From a virus: DNA of 56,431 nucleotides. Below the pieces are notes generated by a model. It ran no database searches. It saw only the letters and a list, made by a program, of their open reading frames with translations, and was not told the DNA's origin. Shown in pieces: positions 15,491 to 23,447 of this stretch. The position numbers were made by a program, and so were the translations under genes. Every line of letters begins with the position of its first letter. Within the stretch, counting starts at the first letter, position 1. The DNA lies in IMG/VR virus record IMGVR_UViG_3300030102_003788, positions 1 to 56,431 of that record, one strand, 5' to 3'.

Positions 15491-17193
15491 GGCATTACCT
15501 CAGTTTCAACTTCATCAGTTATATGAGGTACAAAACTACCAGATCTTGGTTCCCAAGTAAAATGACTTTCAGCACCATTTTCACCTAAGTTTTGAAACTT
15601 AACTTTTAATACTTTTACTTTAGTTGTTTTAGCGTCATAATCTCTATGTACTAACAAGCCATGATAACTAGCATCGTACCATTCACCACCACCTTTAATA
15701 TTATACATTGTAGGTTCTTCCATTTTACCATCAGAACCTTTGTACATTTTAGTTGGGTGAGCTACAATAAAAGTTAGTACATCATACTTTTTACAAAAAG
15801 CTTCAATTTTAGCTAAGTAATCCATTGTATAACGGTTTACATCATCTGATACAGCATCTACATCTCTAATTTTATTAAATGGATCTAATACTAAGCATTT
15901 AATACCTTTGCGCTTAACTAGCTCAGCGCCTTTACGTAATACAGCTTCTAAACTATATTTATCCATATCAATAAAAAAGTAGTTATCATTAACATGATCA
16001 GTTACTTGTTGCCATTTGTCATTACCAATATCATCTACGCGTGGCATATCTTGCCAATGTTTACGCATTAGCTTGTGAGCATGAAGATATACCGGTTGAT
16101 TTTCTGGCGAAGCGTATGCAGTTTTCCAGCCATAGTTATTATTATAACCGACAACCATTTGATCAACAAAGTCAGACTTACCGCTACTAGGCACACCAGT
16201 AACAGTAATGAACTGACCAGTGTAAGTAGAAAAAATTTGATCAAAGTTTTTAAGTCCAATTTGATAGCCGGGTTTAAAACCGTTTTTAACAAAGTCTCTA
16301 AGTTCATCTTCTACATCTTTTAAGGTTGATACATTTTCAAGTGGCACAGGCCGCGAGTTATGTATAGCATTACGCAAGGCTTCAGCACCGTGTTCTAACA
16401 AAAAGTCGTTAGCATCTTTGTTACCGTTAAAATCTATTAAGTAACATACCTCTGCTCCAAGACGTCTAACAAGCTCTCGCTGTAACATTTGACCAGGTTC
16501 ATCAGCATCAACAGCCAATATAATTCTAGTCTTATCATCAAAATAATCAATACAATTATCTAAATAATCTAAGTTATTATTGTTTAACGTAGCTCCATTA
16601 GGAACTGAAATAGCATTTTTAATACCAGCCTCGTGTAGCGCTAATACATCCATCTCGCCTTCAACAATAACACAAGTATCATAACCTACAATACTGTTGA
16701 TATTATAAAATACTTTTTCAGCGCCTTTATAAAGCTTAAAGTTTTTTCTACCGTCACGATACTTAACATTAATAAGCTGATCACCCATAAAGTAATTAAA
16801 CTGTATTGTGTTTTCTTGCTTACCAGTTTGAGGCATAAACTCAGGACCTTCAGTAACCTGAAGATCTCTAAGTGTTTGCTTTGATATACCTCTTGTTCCA
16901 AACCACGTTTCAACGTTTGTGCTTACTTCATCAAACTGTTTTGGTGTATCAGGTCTAACATAAACTCTTTCGCTAGATCCTTTACGTTGATAAGTATGTA
17001 ATTGAAATGTAGTGTTACAGTTGTGACATGTACCGAGACCACGTTCCCAATCATAACTAGCACATTGTGCTTTTTGATTTTTAGGTTTCCTAGTATGCGA
17101 ACACAAGGGACAAGTCCCCTGTGTTGCATTTTCTTTTAGGCCATGCTGATTGAATTTATCAATCACAAATCCATTGATCTCTTCTGTACTCAT
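15481..17193 (-). CDS. Bifunctional DNA primase-helicase (T7 gp4-like)
   Basis: The product has 570 residues. The N-terminal zinc finger uses C28, C31, C56 and C59 (TCPLCSH and TCHNC). The TOPRIM primase core follows, with VIVEGEMD at ~175-181 and AVDADEPG at ~227-234. The RecA-like helicase domain has Walker A GVPSSGKSD at ~332-340 and a Walker B-like CLVLDPFNK. The layout and size are those of T7 gp4 and Twinkle. It would unwind the fork and prime lagging-strand synthesis together with the SSB encoded directly upstream. The replicative polymerase partner is not in this window. Confidence 0.93.
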   Translation of the reverse strand: MSTEEINGFVIDKFNQHGLKENATQGTCPLCSHTRKPKNQKAQCASYDWERGLGTCHNCNTTFQLHTYQRKGSSERVYVRPDTPKQFDEVSTNVETWFGTRGISKQTLRDLQVTEGPEFMPQTGKQENTIQFNYFMGDQLINVKYRDGRKNFKLYKGAEKVFYNINSIVGYDTCVIVEGEMDVLALHEAGIKNAISVPNGATLNNNNLDYLDNCIDYFDDKTRIILAVDADEPGQMLQRELVRRLGAEVCYLIDFNGNKDANDFLLEHGAEALRNAIHNSRPVPLENVSTLKDVEDELRDFVKNGFKPGYQIGLKNFDQIFSTYTGQFITVTGVPSSGKSDFVDQMVVGYNNNYGWKTAYASPENQPVYLHAHKLMRKHWQDMPRVDDIGNDKWQQVTDHVNDNYFFIDMDKYSLEAVLRKGAELVKRKGIKCLVLDPFNKIRDVDAVSDDVNRYTMDYLAKIEAFCKKYDVLTFIVAHPTKMYKGSDGKMEEPTMYNIKGGGEWYDASYHGLLVHRDYDAKTTKVKVLKVKFQNLGENGAESHFTWEPRSGSFVPHITDEVETEVMPWE

Positions 17194-17501
17194 TAAAACG
17201 GCAGATCTTCTTCAGCCGCAGCAGGAGCAGATGCTGGAGCTGAGTTCATATCTCTTGGAGCTGTGTCAACATTTTGACCATTAGTCCAAACCACTTTTAC
17301 ATTACCAAGGTAAGTCTTAGGTGCTTTAGCATCTCTTTCTTCCTTAGTTTGTTCTACAACTACAGGACCTTGATTACCGAACTGATCTAGCTCATCATTC
17401 AAAGTAATTGTAATTGGTAAGTACTTGCCTTTTTTACCTGCATATATTTTATCTTTAGGTATATTGTTAAGGTTAATACTCGTTTTAATAATACTTGCCA
17501 T
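17193..17501 (-). CDS. ssb: Single-stranded DNA-binding protein
   Basis: The product has 102 residues with a compact N-terminal beta-rich domain (IKTSINLNNIPKDKI, LPITITLND, TYLGNVKVVWTNG). A low-complexity Ala/Pro linker ends in the acidic tip EEDLPF, which mimics the DDDIPF tip of bacterial SSB that recruits replication proteins. The N-terminal domain diverges from E. coli SSB but is consistent with a phage OB fold. Its stop overlaps the primase-helicase start by one base, so the two are probably co-translated. Confidence 0.82.
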   Translation of the reverse strand: MASIIKTSINLNNIPKDKIYAGKKGKYLPITITLNDELDQFGNQGPVVVEQTKEERDAKAPKTYLGNVKVVWTNGQNVDTAPRDMNSAPASAPAAAEEDLPF

Positions 17502-17503
17502 AA

Positions 17504-17671
17504 TTAATAATTATTTATTTGGTTAAACATTCTCATAATTTGTTCTTTAGTAGCGCCGCTATTTCTTCTTAAATTATCTACAGCTTTTACATGATTTTGG
17601 TTTTTGTAAAAATTGTTTTCAGAAGTTTTAATACCGCTTACGCTACATACTCTTGATTTAGTTCTTGGCAT
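17504..17671 (-). CDS. Small hypothetical protein
   Basis: The frame encodes 55 residues (MPRTKSRVCSVSG..., ending MFNQINNY). A single early Cys, a basic first half and a helix-forming end (SGATKEQIMRMFNQ) are all that can be said. It fills the gap between ssb and the exonuclease on the same strand, 2 bases upstream of the ssb ATG, so it probably belongs to the operon. Confidence 0.5.
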   Translation of the reverse strand: MPRTKSRVCSVSGIKTSENNFYKNQNHVKAVDNLRRNSGATKEQIMRMFNQINNY

Positions 17672-17682
17672 AATAAAATGGT

Positions 17683-18480
17683 TTATAAGGTTTTGCTTAT
17701 GAAAAACTGTTTAGGATCAAAATCCTTGGTCTTATAAAACAAGTCATAAGCTTCACTTGCTTTACTCACCTTATATTCACCACGCTTGTAAAACTCAGGT
17801 GAACAATCAAATATGCCTATTGTATGCGTGGTTTTATCAATAACTATGAATAGCATCTCATATCCAAATAACTTACTATAGATATAAGCCTGAGAATCAT
17901 AATTAAATTTAGACGCTGACCATTGAAACTTATCAATGTCTGCAGTTGTTTTTAAGTCAATAACTAGTTTTTCGTCATGATTAACGATATCAGCTTTACC
18001 TTTCCACATGTTGCCAAATAACTCACCAACCATAGGTACTTCATAATCTACATTACCTAGTGTGATTAGATCTTTACATATATCGTTAGACATAAGTTTA
18101 TCTCTCATTAACTCAATTTCGTCTACTTCTTTTTGCAGTAGACATAGCTCACCACCACTAACATCTTTATACTCTTTTGTGTTTCTAGTACTAGACTTAA
18201 CAACTTTGTATTTGTTAATTTTGTCTGGTTCTAATATACACGTGTGAAAATAACCACCAATTAAAAATACTGGTGATGGCTTGCTAGGTGTAAACACATT
18301 TAAAGGATCTTTTAATAACTTATTTATATGAGAGTTAGATAAAAATTGATTACCAAACTCACCATAATAATCTTCGTCATTTTCAAGTCTTTTTAGTATT
18401 TGTTCTTTGTCCATTTGTTTTTTGTTTTCAACACATCCTACAAATAAAACTGTAGAAAATATTATTAATAATTTTTTCAT
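17683..18480 (-). CDS. PD-(D/E)XK exonuclease, RecE/DUF3799-like, with a lipoprotein-like N-terminus
   Basis: The product has 265 residues. The nuclease core shows FHTCILEPDK, then GKADIVNHDEKLVIDLKTT (the D...DxK part of the PD-(D/E)XK site) and a QAYIYSKL helix, as in RecE-like and lambda-type 5'-3' exonucleases. It pairs with the ERF annealase immediately upstream, a typical phage recombination module. The first 22 residues (MKKLLIIFSTVLFVGCVENK) look like a lipoprotein signal, which makes no sense for this enzyme. An internal ATG at 18414 (MDKEQILKRL) would give a normal start. The 18480 ATG overlaps the ERF stop in an ATGA, which favours its use. Confidence 0.8.
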   Translation of the reverse strand: MKKLLIIFSTVLFVGCVENKKQMDKEQILKRLENDEDYYGEFGNQFLSNSHINKLLKDPLNVFTPSKPSPVFLIGGYFHTCILEPDKINKYKVVKSSTRNTKEYKDVSGGELCLLQKEVDEIELMRDKLMSNDICKDLITLGNVDYEVPMVGELFGNMWKGKADIVNHDEKLVIDLKTTADIDKFQWSASKFNYDSQAYIYSKLFGYEMLFIVIDKTTHTIGIFDCSPEFYKRGEYKVSKASEAYDLFYKTKDFDPKQFFISKTL

Positions 18481-19040
18481 TTAGCAGTTGACATTAATTC
18501 TTTTTTGTTTTCCGCTGTTAATTTATATTTAGCTTCAATAGCATCAATACTACCTCCAGCTACTAAATAATCTTTAGCTTGAGCTAATTGTTGTTTTGTA
18601 ATAGATGGTTTTGCAGCTTGTTTTATTTTGCTTACAGCATTAGACTTACCGTGGTCATTAGTAGCATCGCTGTCCGCTGTGTCGTCAATTAAGAATAAAT
18701 TACCTAACGCATACTTCTTACCATAAGATGATGCAGCACCAAATTGTTGTGCTGTTTGCATACCTTTTTGATTTAAGTCTACACCGACTACGGCAGTAGC
18801 ATTTATACTGTCTTTACCATCTGATATTGTTGCTGTTGATTTGATTGTTGGAACAGGGTCAGTCATTATTAGTTCTTCATTAATTGTAACTGTAACGCCA
18901 TGTTTCAATAAGAAAGGCTTTGTTGCCTCTAAAATGTCTTCGGCTTTTCTAAAATGATATTTACCGAATGAGTTGTAACTCGATTTTTTAGCTTTTAATT
19001 CAGTCTGAATTGTAGCTAGCTTTTGGTTTAATTCTTTCAT
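18477..19040 (-). CDS. erf: ERF-family single-strand annealing protein
   Basis: The product has 187 residues. The N-terminal helices (LATIQTELKA, YNSFGKYHFRKAEDILEA) and the conserved block QFGAASSYGKKYALGNLFLIDD place it in the ERF superfamily, which anneals complementary single strands during phage recombination and genome circularisation. The C-terminus is a flexible linker plus a small helical domain (QQLAQAKDYL). It partners the exonuclease encoded directly downstream with a 4-base overlap. The ~60 bases before it contain no gene. Confidence 0.87.
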   Translation of the reverse strand: MKELNQKLATIQTELKAKKSSYNSFGKYHFRKAEDILEATKPFLLKHGVTVTINEELIMTDPVPTIKSTATISDGKDSINATAVVGVDLNQKGMQTAQQFGAASSYGKKYALGNLFLIDDTADSDATNDHGKSNAVSKIKQAAKPSITKQQLAQAKDYLVAGGSIDAIEAKYKLTAENKKELMSTAK

Positions 19041-19101
19041 ATTTTGGTGTTTTGGTGTATATATATTATTACACGTTTTTTATTTAATTTACATTAGTAA
19101 C

Positions 19102-19860
19102 TTACAGAAAGTCAAGCACTTGCGAGTGATCTACGTTTTCTATTAATTTGTCTACAGCTTGCTTTTTTAGCTGTGAAACACGTACATAAGCACTGCTGCC
19201 TTCTATACCTAAATGCTTAGCTATTTTAGCAGCTGATTGTTTATCACAATCAAGACCATAACTCATTCTTAATACTTCATATTCTTTCATCGTTAAATGT
19301 TGTTTTAGCAAAGATGTTAAATATGCATTCATCATCTCTATGTTGTATGGTTCTGTTTCGTCAGGTATTTCATAAACAGAGTTATCATCTTGATTTAAAT
19401 CAGAATCAATACTTAAAAATATACTGTTAAAAAACATAGCAACAGTCTTTTTATCTTTGCCAAAGCTTTTTCTTATTTCGTTAAGTTTATGTTCTGGTAT
19501 TCTTATGCTACCTCTATTTATATCTATACCTCTGCGTATAGCACCTTTAATACGTTTTGAAAAGAAAGACTTTAATGTTTTTTCTTGATCATCAGACTCT
19601 AATAATCTTTCCATATCTAATCTTTGCACAGCTTTTACTAAGCCAAAGCTACCTTCTTGTATTAAGTCTAATATACTCATAACGCCACTAGCCTGTTGTG
19701 ATGTTGCAAACTTTCTAGCTATGTTTTCTACTAAAGGTAAAAATTTTATTTCTAATTCTTTTTTTGTATATTCATGCCATTGTTTTTTAGGCAGTCGTTT
19801 AACTGATTTTTCTACATCATTTTTGTATCTAATATAGTTTTGTATATTATAATATTTCAT
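19102..19860 (-). CDS. Phage-encoded sigma-70 family factor
   Basis: The product has 252 residues. Region 2 is visible: LVENIARKFA, then ILDLIQEGSFGLVKAVQRLD (the core-binding 2.2 helix), then SFFSKRIKGAIRRGIDINRG. Region 3 begins SIRIPEHKLNEIRK. Region 4 has LTMKEYEVLRMSYGLD and an HTH with SAAKIAKHLGIEGSSAYVRVSQLKKQA. It resembles a primary-type sigma without region 1. A phage sigma would redirect host RNA polymerase; the nine-copy motif in this window is its most obvious candidate target. It overlaps the HTH gene by 4 bases. Confidence 0.88.
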   Translation of the reverse strand: MKYYNIQNYIRYKNDVEKSVKRLPKKQWHEYTKKELEIKFLPLVENIARKFATSQQASGVMSILDLIQEGSFGLVKAVQRLDMERLLESDDQEKTLKSFFSKRIKGAIRRGIDINRGSIRIPEHKLNEIRKSFGKDKKTVAMFFNSIFLSIDSDLNQDDNSVYEIPDETEPYNIEMMNAYLTSLLKQHLTMKEYEVLRMSYGLDCDKQSAAKIAKHLGIEGSSAYVRVSQLKKQAVDKLIENVDHSQVLDFL

Positions 19861-20477
19861 AGTTGTTTATTTAATAATTCTTTTTCTCTTTTTAGTTGTT
19901 CACACATATTTCTATGTATAGTTCTGCTTGCACATTTTAATAGTTTAGCTAATTTTGCTATAGTAATTTTTTCATTGTTGTTATTTATTTCTAGCATACA
20001 ACTATAAATGTCATCTTCAGTAATACGTTTACTTCTACCTATTAGTTCACCTACAATACGTAATTTTTCTTCTTTACTAATTAATGTGTTAGGTTTAAAT
20101 ATAACTTTACGTAATTTATTTTTAGGTGGTTCATCTAAATCTAACATGCTAACTTCATATACTATTTTACGTAATAACTCATCATGTATAGCAAAGCTAA
20201 TAAAATTATTTGACTTATTACATATAATTTCAGCTAATTTTATAAACATGTCTTGATCAAGTTTAGGATTTAAATACCACAAAACTAATAAATGCCATTT
20301 TAATGATTTATATGTAGTTATTTTTGCTTTACTTCTAAATAATTCATAACACTCATGTGTACCATTTAAATAAAACATATACACTTCATTATCTATATCT
20401 GGTATATCATTTATTGGGTGTCTACGGTAAACGATGCGATTATCATTTAAGTATTTTAAGTTTCTGTTTTGTGACAT
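19857..20477 (-). CDS. Putative DNA-binding regulator with C-terminal helix-turn-helix
   Basis: The product has 206 residues. The first ~130 are not recognised (MSQNRNLKYL, then YMFYLNGTHECYELFRSK and SLKWHLLVLWYL). The end looks like a helix-turn-helix: ITIAKLAKLLKCASRTIHRNM preceded by ITEDDIYSCML and a second helical element RIVGELIGRSKRIT. It overlaps the sigma factor by 4 bases, so the two are probably co-expressed. Its start codon lies inside one arm of the GTGACA inverted repeat, which suggests autoregulation. The call is based on the HTH pattern and context. Confidence 0.6.
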   Translation of the reverse strand: MSQNRNLKYLNDNRIVYRRHPINDIPDIDNEVYMFYLNGTHECYELFRSKAKITTYKSLKWHLLVLWYLNPKLDQDMFIKLAEIICNKSNNFISFAIHDELLRKIVYEVSMLDLDEPPKNKLRKVIFKPNTLISKEEKLRIVGELIGRSKRITEDDIYSCMLEINNNNEKITIAKLAKLLKCASRTIHRNMCEQLKREKELLNKQL

Positions 20478-20514
20478 TAGCCTATTACTCTTTATATTTA
20501 GGGGCTGTTGTCAC
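20471..20514. promoter_or_regulatory. Inverted repeat GTGACA-N3-GCC ... GGC-N3-TGTCAC over the HTH gene start (site A)
   Basis: The left arm is GTGACATTAGCC (20471-20482), the right arm GGCTGTTGTCAC (20503-20514), the spacer 20 bases. The HTH gene ATG is inside the left arm. It could be a DNA operator spanning about three helical turns, or an RNA hairpin sequestering the start codon. A second copy is at 26002-26047. Confidence 0.6.
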
Positions 20515-20628
20515 AGTCCCCTCTGGTTTTAATGTTTTTAAAATAATTATTGTTCTATCAGTATAATCAATGTTACCATATTTTTTATCATTCCATTGTT
20601 TTATTCTATTTATTAGGTCTTTGCTCAT
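20485..20628 (-). CDS. Small hypothetical protein
   Basis: The frame encodes 47 residues (MSKDLINRIKQWNDKKYG..., IIILKTLKPEG, ending APKYKE). It overlaps the 3' end of the 20606-21091 gene by 23 bases and stops 7 bases before the HTH gene. The last part of the frame carries one arm of inverted repeat A. There is no recognisable domain; the compact operon packing is the main support. Confidence 0.5.
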   Translation of the reverse strand: MSKDLINRIKQWNDKKYGNIDYTDRTIIILKTLKPEGTVTTAPKYKE

Positions 20629-21091
20629 ATATTTTTTCGGTTTTAGGGTTTGCTACTATGTGTTTTTCGCCTATATAATAATTCCAATAAGCTTGTATAC
20701 TACATTCATCTTTATATTTATCTGGCATAGCTTGTGGTGGTTGACACCAATCATCACCTTGAATATGTCTAGGTGGTATAGCTAAAAAGTCTTTACATTT
20801 AGTTATGCTTAAATGTGTTTTACCATATCGTTTTGTATACTCATTACCTAAAGCCATCATATGATTGTATAACCACATGTATGTAGACTTTGAACGTCTA
20901 GTCCATACTGTTGACGGATGGTTTAAATGAGCTTGTTTGTACGGTACATTTTCTACTTGATATTTATCACCATAACAATGATGAGCTGTACATAACATCT
21001 GAGCTGACTCCAGTATCATTTTAACTACATGTTTATTGTATTGTACTTGTGCTGCTTTTACAGGGCATTTATCTAAATAAAATATATTCAT
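20606..21091 (-). CDS. Conserved phage protein (MNIFYLD...KHVVKMILESAQ family), function unknown
   Basis: The product has 161 residues. The start MNIFYLDKCPVKAAQ and the motif NKHVVKMILESAQMLCTAHH are strongly conserved in proteins from many marine phages, as are HLNHPSTVWTR and YMWLYNHMMALGNEY. Repeated His and Trp residues hint at a metal or nucleic-acid site. I know no established function. The ATG overlaps the upstream small gene in an ATGA. Confidence 0.65.
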   Translation of the reverse strand: MNIFYLDKCPVKAAQVQYNKHVVKMILESAQMLCTAHHCYGDKYQVENVPYKQAHLNHPSTVWTRRSKSTYMWLYNHMMALGNEYTKRYGKTHLSITKCKDFLAIPPRHIQGDDWCQPPQAMPDKYKDECSIQAYWNYYIGEKHIVANPKTEKIYEQRPNK

Positions 21092-21192
21092 AATTGTTGT
21101 TTAGCCATTTTTTCTAATATCTTTACTAGTTTAGTTAAAGCTTTAGTTAAGTCGCTAATGTCCTTATACATTTGTTGTTGATTTCTATTCAT
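21088..21192 (-). CDS. 34-residue coiled-coil peptide
   Basis: The short frame (MNRNQQQMYKD followed by ISDLTKALTKLVKILEKMAK) reads as one amphipathic helix with a heptad pattern. It overlaps the ligase 3' end by 8 bases and its TGA overlaps the next ATG, so both junctions look like coupled translation. No homology can be argued at this length. Confidence 0.45.
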   Translation of the reverse strand: MNRNQQQMYKDISDLTKALTKLVKILEKMAKQQL

Positions 21193-22021
21193 AATCTCTA
21201 ATACATTTAAATAATGGGTGTCTGTAGCTATTTGCTTTTGTACGTTCGAAGTATGTAAACGTAGCTATTTTACCTACATAACCTTGCATTTTTTTGAAGT
21301 TGTCTTGTAAATACTTGAACTTATTCATAACAGGCATGCCGAATAAATTACCATCTTCATCTTGTGCCATAAACTTACCGATAGTACCTTTACGCTTACC
21401 AACGCCTTCAACCCAGCCAACAATAAGAGCTTCGGCATCACTGAAGTCTTTGAACTTACGTAAGTTATGCGAACGTTTACAAGCGTATGTATCATTAGTA
21501 CGTAATATAGAGCCTTCGTAGCCGTTATCTAAGTTTCTTCTGTGATATACTTTAGCATCATCATCTCTAAATATTAGATTAGTTGGCACGTGTTTAATAC
21601 AGTGATTACGTGGTACAGCCTGCTCAATAAAAGCATTACGTTCTTCAAACGTTTTAGTTTCATCAATTATATCATAACAATGAAATTGTACCATATCGGC
21701 TGATTCTAGCATGTCTATATCATCTGGTTTTTGTTTTCTGACTAAAGATATTATCTTTTCAAAATTGTCTTTTAAATCGTGATTATACAGTTCGCCGTCA
21801 AGTATAACATCAGGATTAAGAGCAAACCAAGGTTTAAGATTAAATAGTATATGGTCAATATTTTTCCACTCTTTACCTGTGCGTGAGTATGCGGTTACCT
21901 TGCTATTGTCATATTGTATAAGGCATCTAACACCATCAAGTTTTGGCTGCATAAATACTTTATCATCATAATTAATTGGTTTGTCGCTTACTGGATAAGC
22001 TAGCATTGGTTTTTTTCTCAT
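21185..22021 (-). CDS. ATP-dependent DNA ligase
   Basis: The product has 278 residues, a minimal ligase without extra domains. The adenylation motif QPKLDGVRC at about residues 26-34 has the nucleophilic Lys. Other nucleotidyltransferase motifs are DGELYNHDL (III), YEGSILRTND (IV) and LRKFKDF (V). A C-terminal OB-like domain follows (FGMPVMNKFKYL, VGKIATFTYFE). It seals nicks during replication and recombination. It overlaps the genes on both sides. Confidence 0.92.
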   Translation of the reverse strand: MRKKPMLAYPVSDKPINYDDKVFMQPKLDGVRCLIQYDNSKVTAYSRTGKEWKNIDHILFNLKPWFALNPDVILDGELYNHDLKDNFEKIISLVRKQKPDDIDMLESADMVQFHCYDIIDETKTFEERNAFIEQAVPRNHCIKHVPTNLIFRDDDAKVYHRRNLDNGYEGSILRTNDTYACKRSHNLRKFKDFSDAEALIVGWVEGVGKRKGTIGKFMAQDEDGNLFGMPVMNKFKYLQDNFKKMQGYVGKIATFTYFERTKANSYRHPLFKCIRDYE

Positions 22022-22362
22022 TTGTTATGTTTTTTTAGTATTTTATTTATTATGTCCATTCGTTGTTTTATAATAGCACATTTTTCATATGACTCATCTT
22101 CTTTAAATAAGTTCATAAGTGTCATAAGCTTTGCAGCTTCACCTAAAGCTTCTTCTTCTTCGGTTAGCTCAAGATCTTCATAAGCCGTGGACCAAGCTAT
22201 GTCAGACTTGGCCACGTGGTGAAACCAGTCTTCCATAGACTTAAGTTTTACCATACGACTTACGATCTTGATTGCCAATGTGTTAAGACCTTCTTCACCA
22301 ACTTTAAGGTCATTTATTTTGTCTAATATTTGTTTGTTTGTTACACGTTTATTATCCGTCAT
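22018..22362 (-). CDS. Helical hypothetical protein with a UVR-like motif
   Basis: The product is 114 residues, nearly all helical and acidic in the middle (LELTEEEEALGEAAKL). The end (DESYEKCAIIKQRMDIINKI) resembles the UVR motif of UvrB/UvrC and related proteins, a two-helix protein-interaction element. The start codon lies inside a copy of the AAATACGA-N8-GGATAAT motif (MTDNK is encoded by its right half). Transcripts from that motif would therefore start inside this gene and serve the ligase instead. Confidence 0.55.
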   Translation of the reverse strand: MTDNKRVTNKQILDKINDLKVGEEGLNTLAIKIVSRMVKLKSMEDWFHHVAKSDIAWSTAYEDLELTEEEEALGEAAKLMTLMNLFKEDESYEKCAIIKQRMDIINKILKKHNK

Positions 22363-22381
22363 TGTTCGTATTTTGTTTGTA
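22351..22381 (-). promoter_or_regulatory. Promoter-like motif copy 2
   Basis: On the minus strand it reads ATACAAACA, AAATACGA, 8 nt, GGATAAT. It overlaps the end of the 22352-22723 gene (NTNNDG codons) and the first codons of the next one. Confidence 0.6.
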
Positions 22382-22723
22382 TTTTTTAATAAGTTGTTGT
22401 GGTGTACCTACAAAGATACATTTATCTGATTTAGTTAAGTCTTCATTATATGTTTCATGAAATATACTAATCCACGTATCTTTCATTGGGTGTTGCCAAA
22501 CGTAGTATACGTACTCTAAATCGCTGTGTTTAGCTGTTAATGTTTCTATTTCCCAACCGTTTATTTTTTTGTATTTAGTAAGTGAATTAGCTATATCTAT
22601 ACCTAGTCCTTCTGGATAACCATCCCAGTGGCAATAAAACTGTGCGTTTATTACTCTTGGGTGGTCATTAAATGATACACCAGCTTCTCTTGTTGCAAAT
22701 CTAATCTGTGCTCTTGTAGCCAT
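22352..22723 (-). CDS. Conserved hypothetical protein (ATRAQIRF...HWDGYPEGLG family)
   Basis: The product has 123 residues. MATRAQIRFATREAG and FYCHWDGYPEGLGIDIANSL define a small family seen in phages and bacteria whose role I do not know. VYYVWQHPMKDTWISIFHE continues the aromatic-rich core. The C-terminus QNTNNDG is encoded by the regulatory motif and nearly repeats the end of the 15209-15490 gene, though the proteins are unrelated. It overlaps the upstream gene by 23 bases. Confidence 0.6.
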   Translation of the reverse strand: MATRAQIRFATREAGVSFNDHPRVINAQFYCHWDGYPEGLGIDIANSLTKYKKINGWEIETLTAKHSDLEYVYYVWQHPMKDTWISIFHETYNEDLTKSDKCIFVGTPQQLIKKYKQNTNNDG

Positions 22724-22991
22724 AATATTTTGATTTTAATTGTTCAATAATTGCTCTACCTGTTCTTGTATGAAAACCATAGCTATGTGTAAACATACCT
22801 TTAATTGGGTCGTTAAAGAATAACAACCTCATATAGTCTAATGGTTCAGCTGCTTTTGCAAAGTCAGTATCAGCATACTCACTTGCCATGTCATTACACG
22901 CAGCAGCGATAGCCTTAGGACAATGTATAAAGTCGTCTGACGTTCTATAAGACATATAGTCTCGTACTTTTTTACTCGTTAGTTTTTTCAT
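22701..22991 (-). CDS. Hypothetical protein
   Basis: The product has 96 residues: MKKLTSKKVRDYMSYRTSDD, then IHCPKAIAAACNDMASEYAD, and RLLFFNDPIKGMFTHSYGFH. It is a mixed alpha protein with two cysteines and no recognised motif. It overlaps both neighbours by about 20 bases, in the run of small leftward genes that share motif-type promoters. Confidence 0.5.
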   Translation of the reverse strand: MKKLTSKKVRDYMSYRTSDDFIHCPKAIAAACNDMASEYADTDFAKAAEPLDYMRLLFFNDPIKGMFTHSYGFHTRTGRAIIEQLKSKYYGYKSTD

Positions 22992-23316
22992 CTTGTATTA
23001 TTTTAAATTGTTTTGCAATATTCATTGTTATAGCTTCTGATATATCATAAGAATCAGTAAAAGTTAACTCGCTGAGTTCTAACTTGTTATCGTAGTCAAT
23101 ATTAAATTCATAATCAAACATACCACAGTCAAACTGATAATCTTCTAACGCTGAGTTTACCGCTTGGTCAATTACTTCTAATGTAGTGTTAGATATAACT
23201 GGTTTGTTAACATCTTCTAGCTCTCGTTGTTTGTCTTTTAGTTCCATATTAAGACTACTTATTTTATCTTGCAAGCCTTTTACTGTAGCTTCTAACAGTT
23301 CTTTTGTTTCTGACAT
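22972..23316 (-). CDS. Hypothetical protein with N-terminal coiled coil
   Basis: The product has 114 residues. Residues 1-40 form a strong heptad coil (ELLEATVKGLQDKISSLNME, KDKQRELED). The rest is acidic with FDCGMFDYEFNIDYDNKLEL, possibly a small beta domain. A promoter-like motif copy ends 23 bases upstream of its ATG. Function unknown. Confidence 0.5.
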   Translation of the reverse strand: MSETKELLEATVKGLQDKISSLNMELKDKQRELEDVNKPVISNTTLEVIDQAVNSALEDYQFDCGMFDYEFNIDYDNKLELSELTFTDSYDISEAITMNIAKQFKIIQDEKTNE

Positions 23317-23447
23317 TTTATTTTATTTTTGTTATTATTATTATCCGACTTTATTCGTATTTGTTTTGTAATTTGTTTTTGTTCGTATAACTCTATGTTT
23401 CTTAATAGTTTTTCGTCTTGTCCTAATCTTCTTTTAAATAATCTCAT
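23292..23447 (-). CDS. Possible small basic protein reading through a promoter-like motif
   Basis: The frame encodes 51 residues (MRLFKRRLGQDEKLLRN followed by IELYEQKQIT, then a Lys/Asn-rich tail). Its ATG overlaps the stop of the 23444-23794 gene in an ATGA, which supports translation. Its second half lies over motif copy 3 and runs 25 bases into the next gene, so the low-complexity C-terminus is likely not constrained as protein. It may be a short real gene or a chance frame. Confidence 0.35.
   Translation of the reverse strand: MRLFKRRLGQDEKLLRNIELYEQKQITKQIRIKSDNNNNKNKIKCQKQKNC
23340..23371 (-). promoter_or_regulatory. Promoter-like motif copy 3
   Basis: On the minus strand it reads TTACAAAAC, AAATACGA, 8 nt, GGATAATAAT, 23 bases before the 23316 start. 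Confidence 0.65.
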
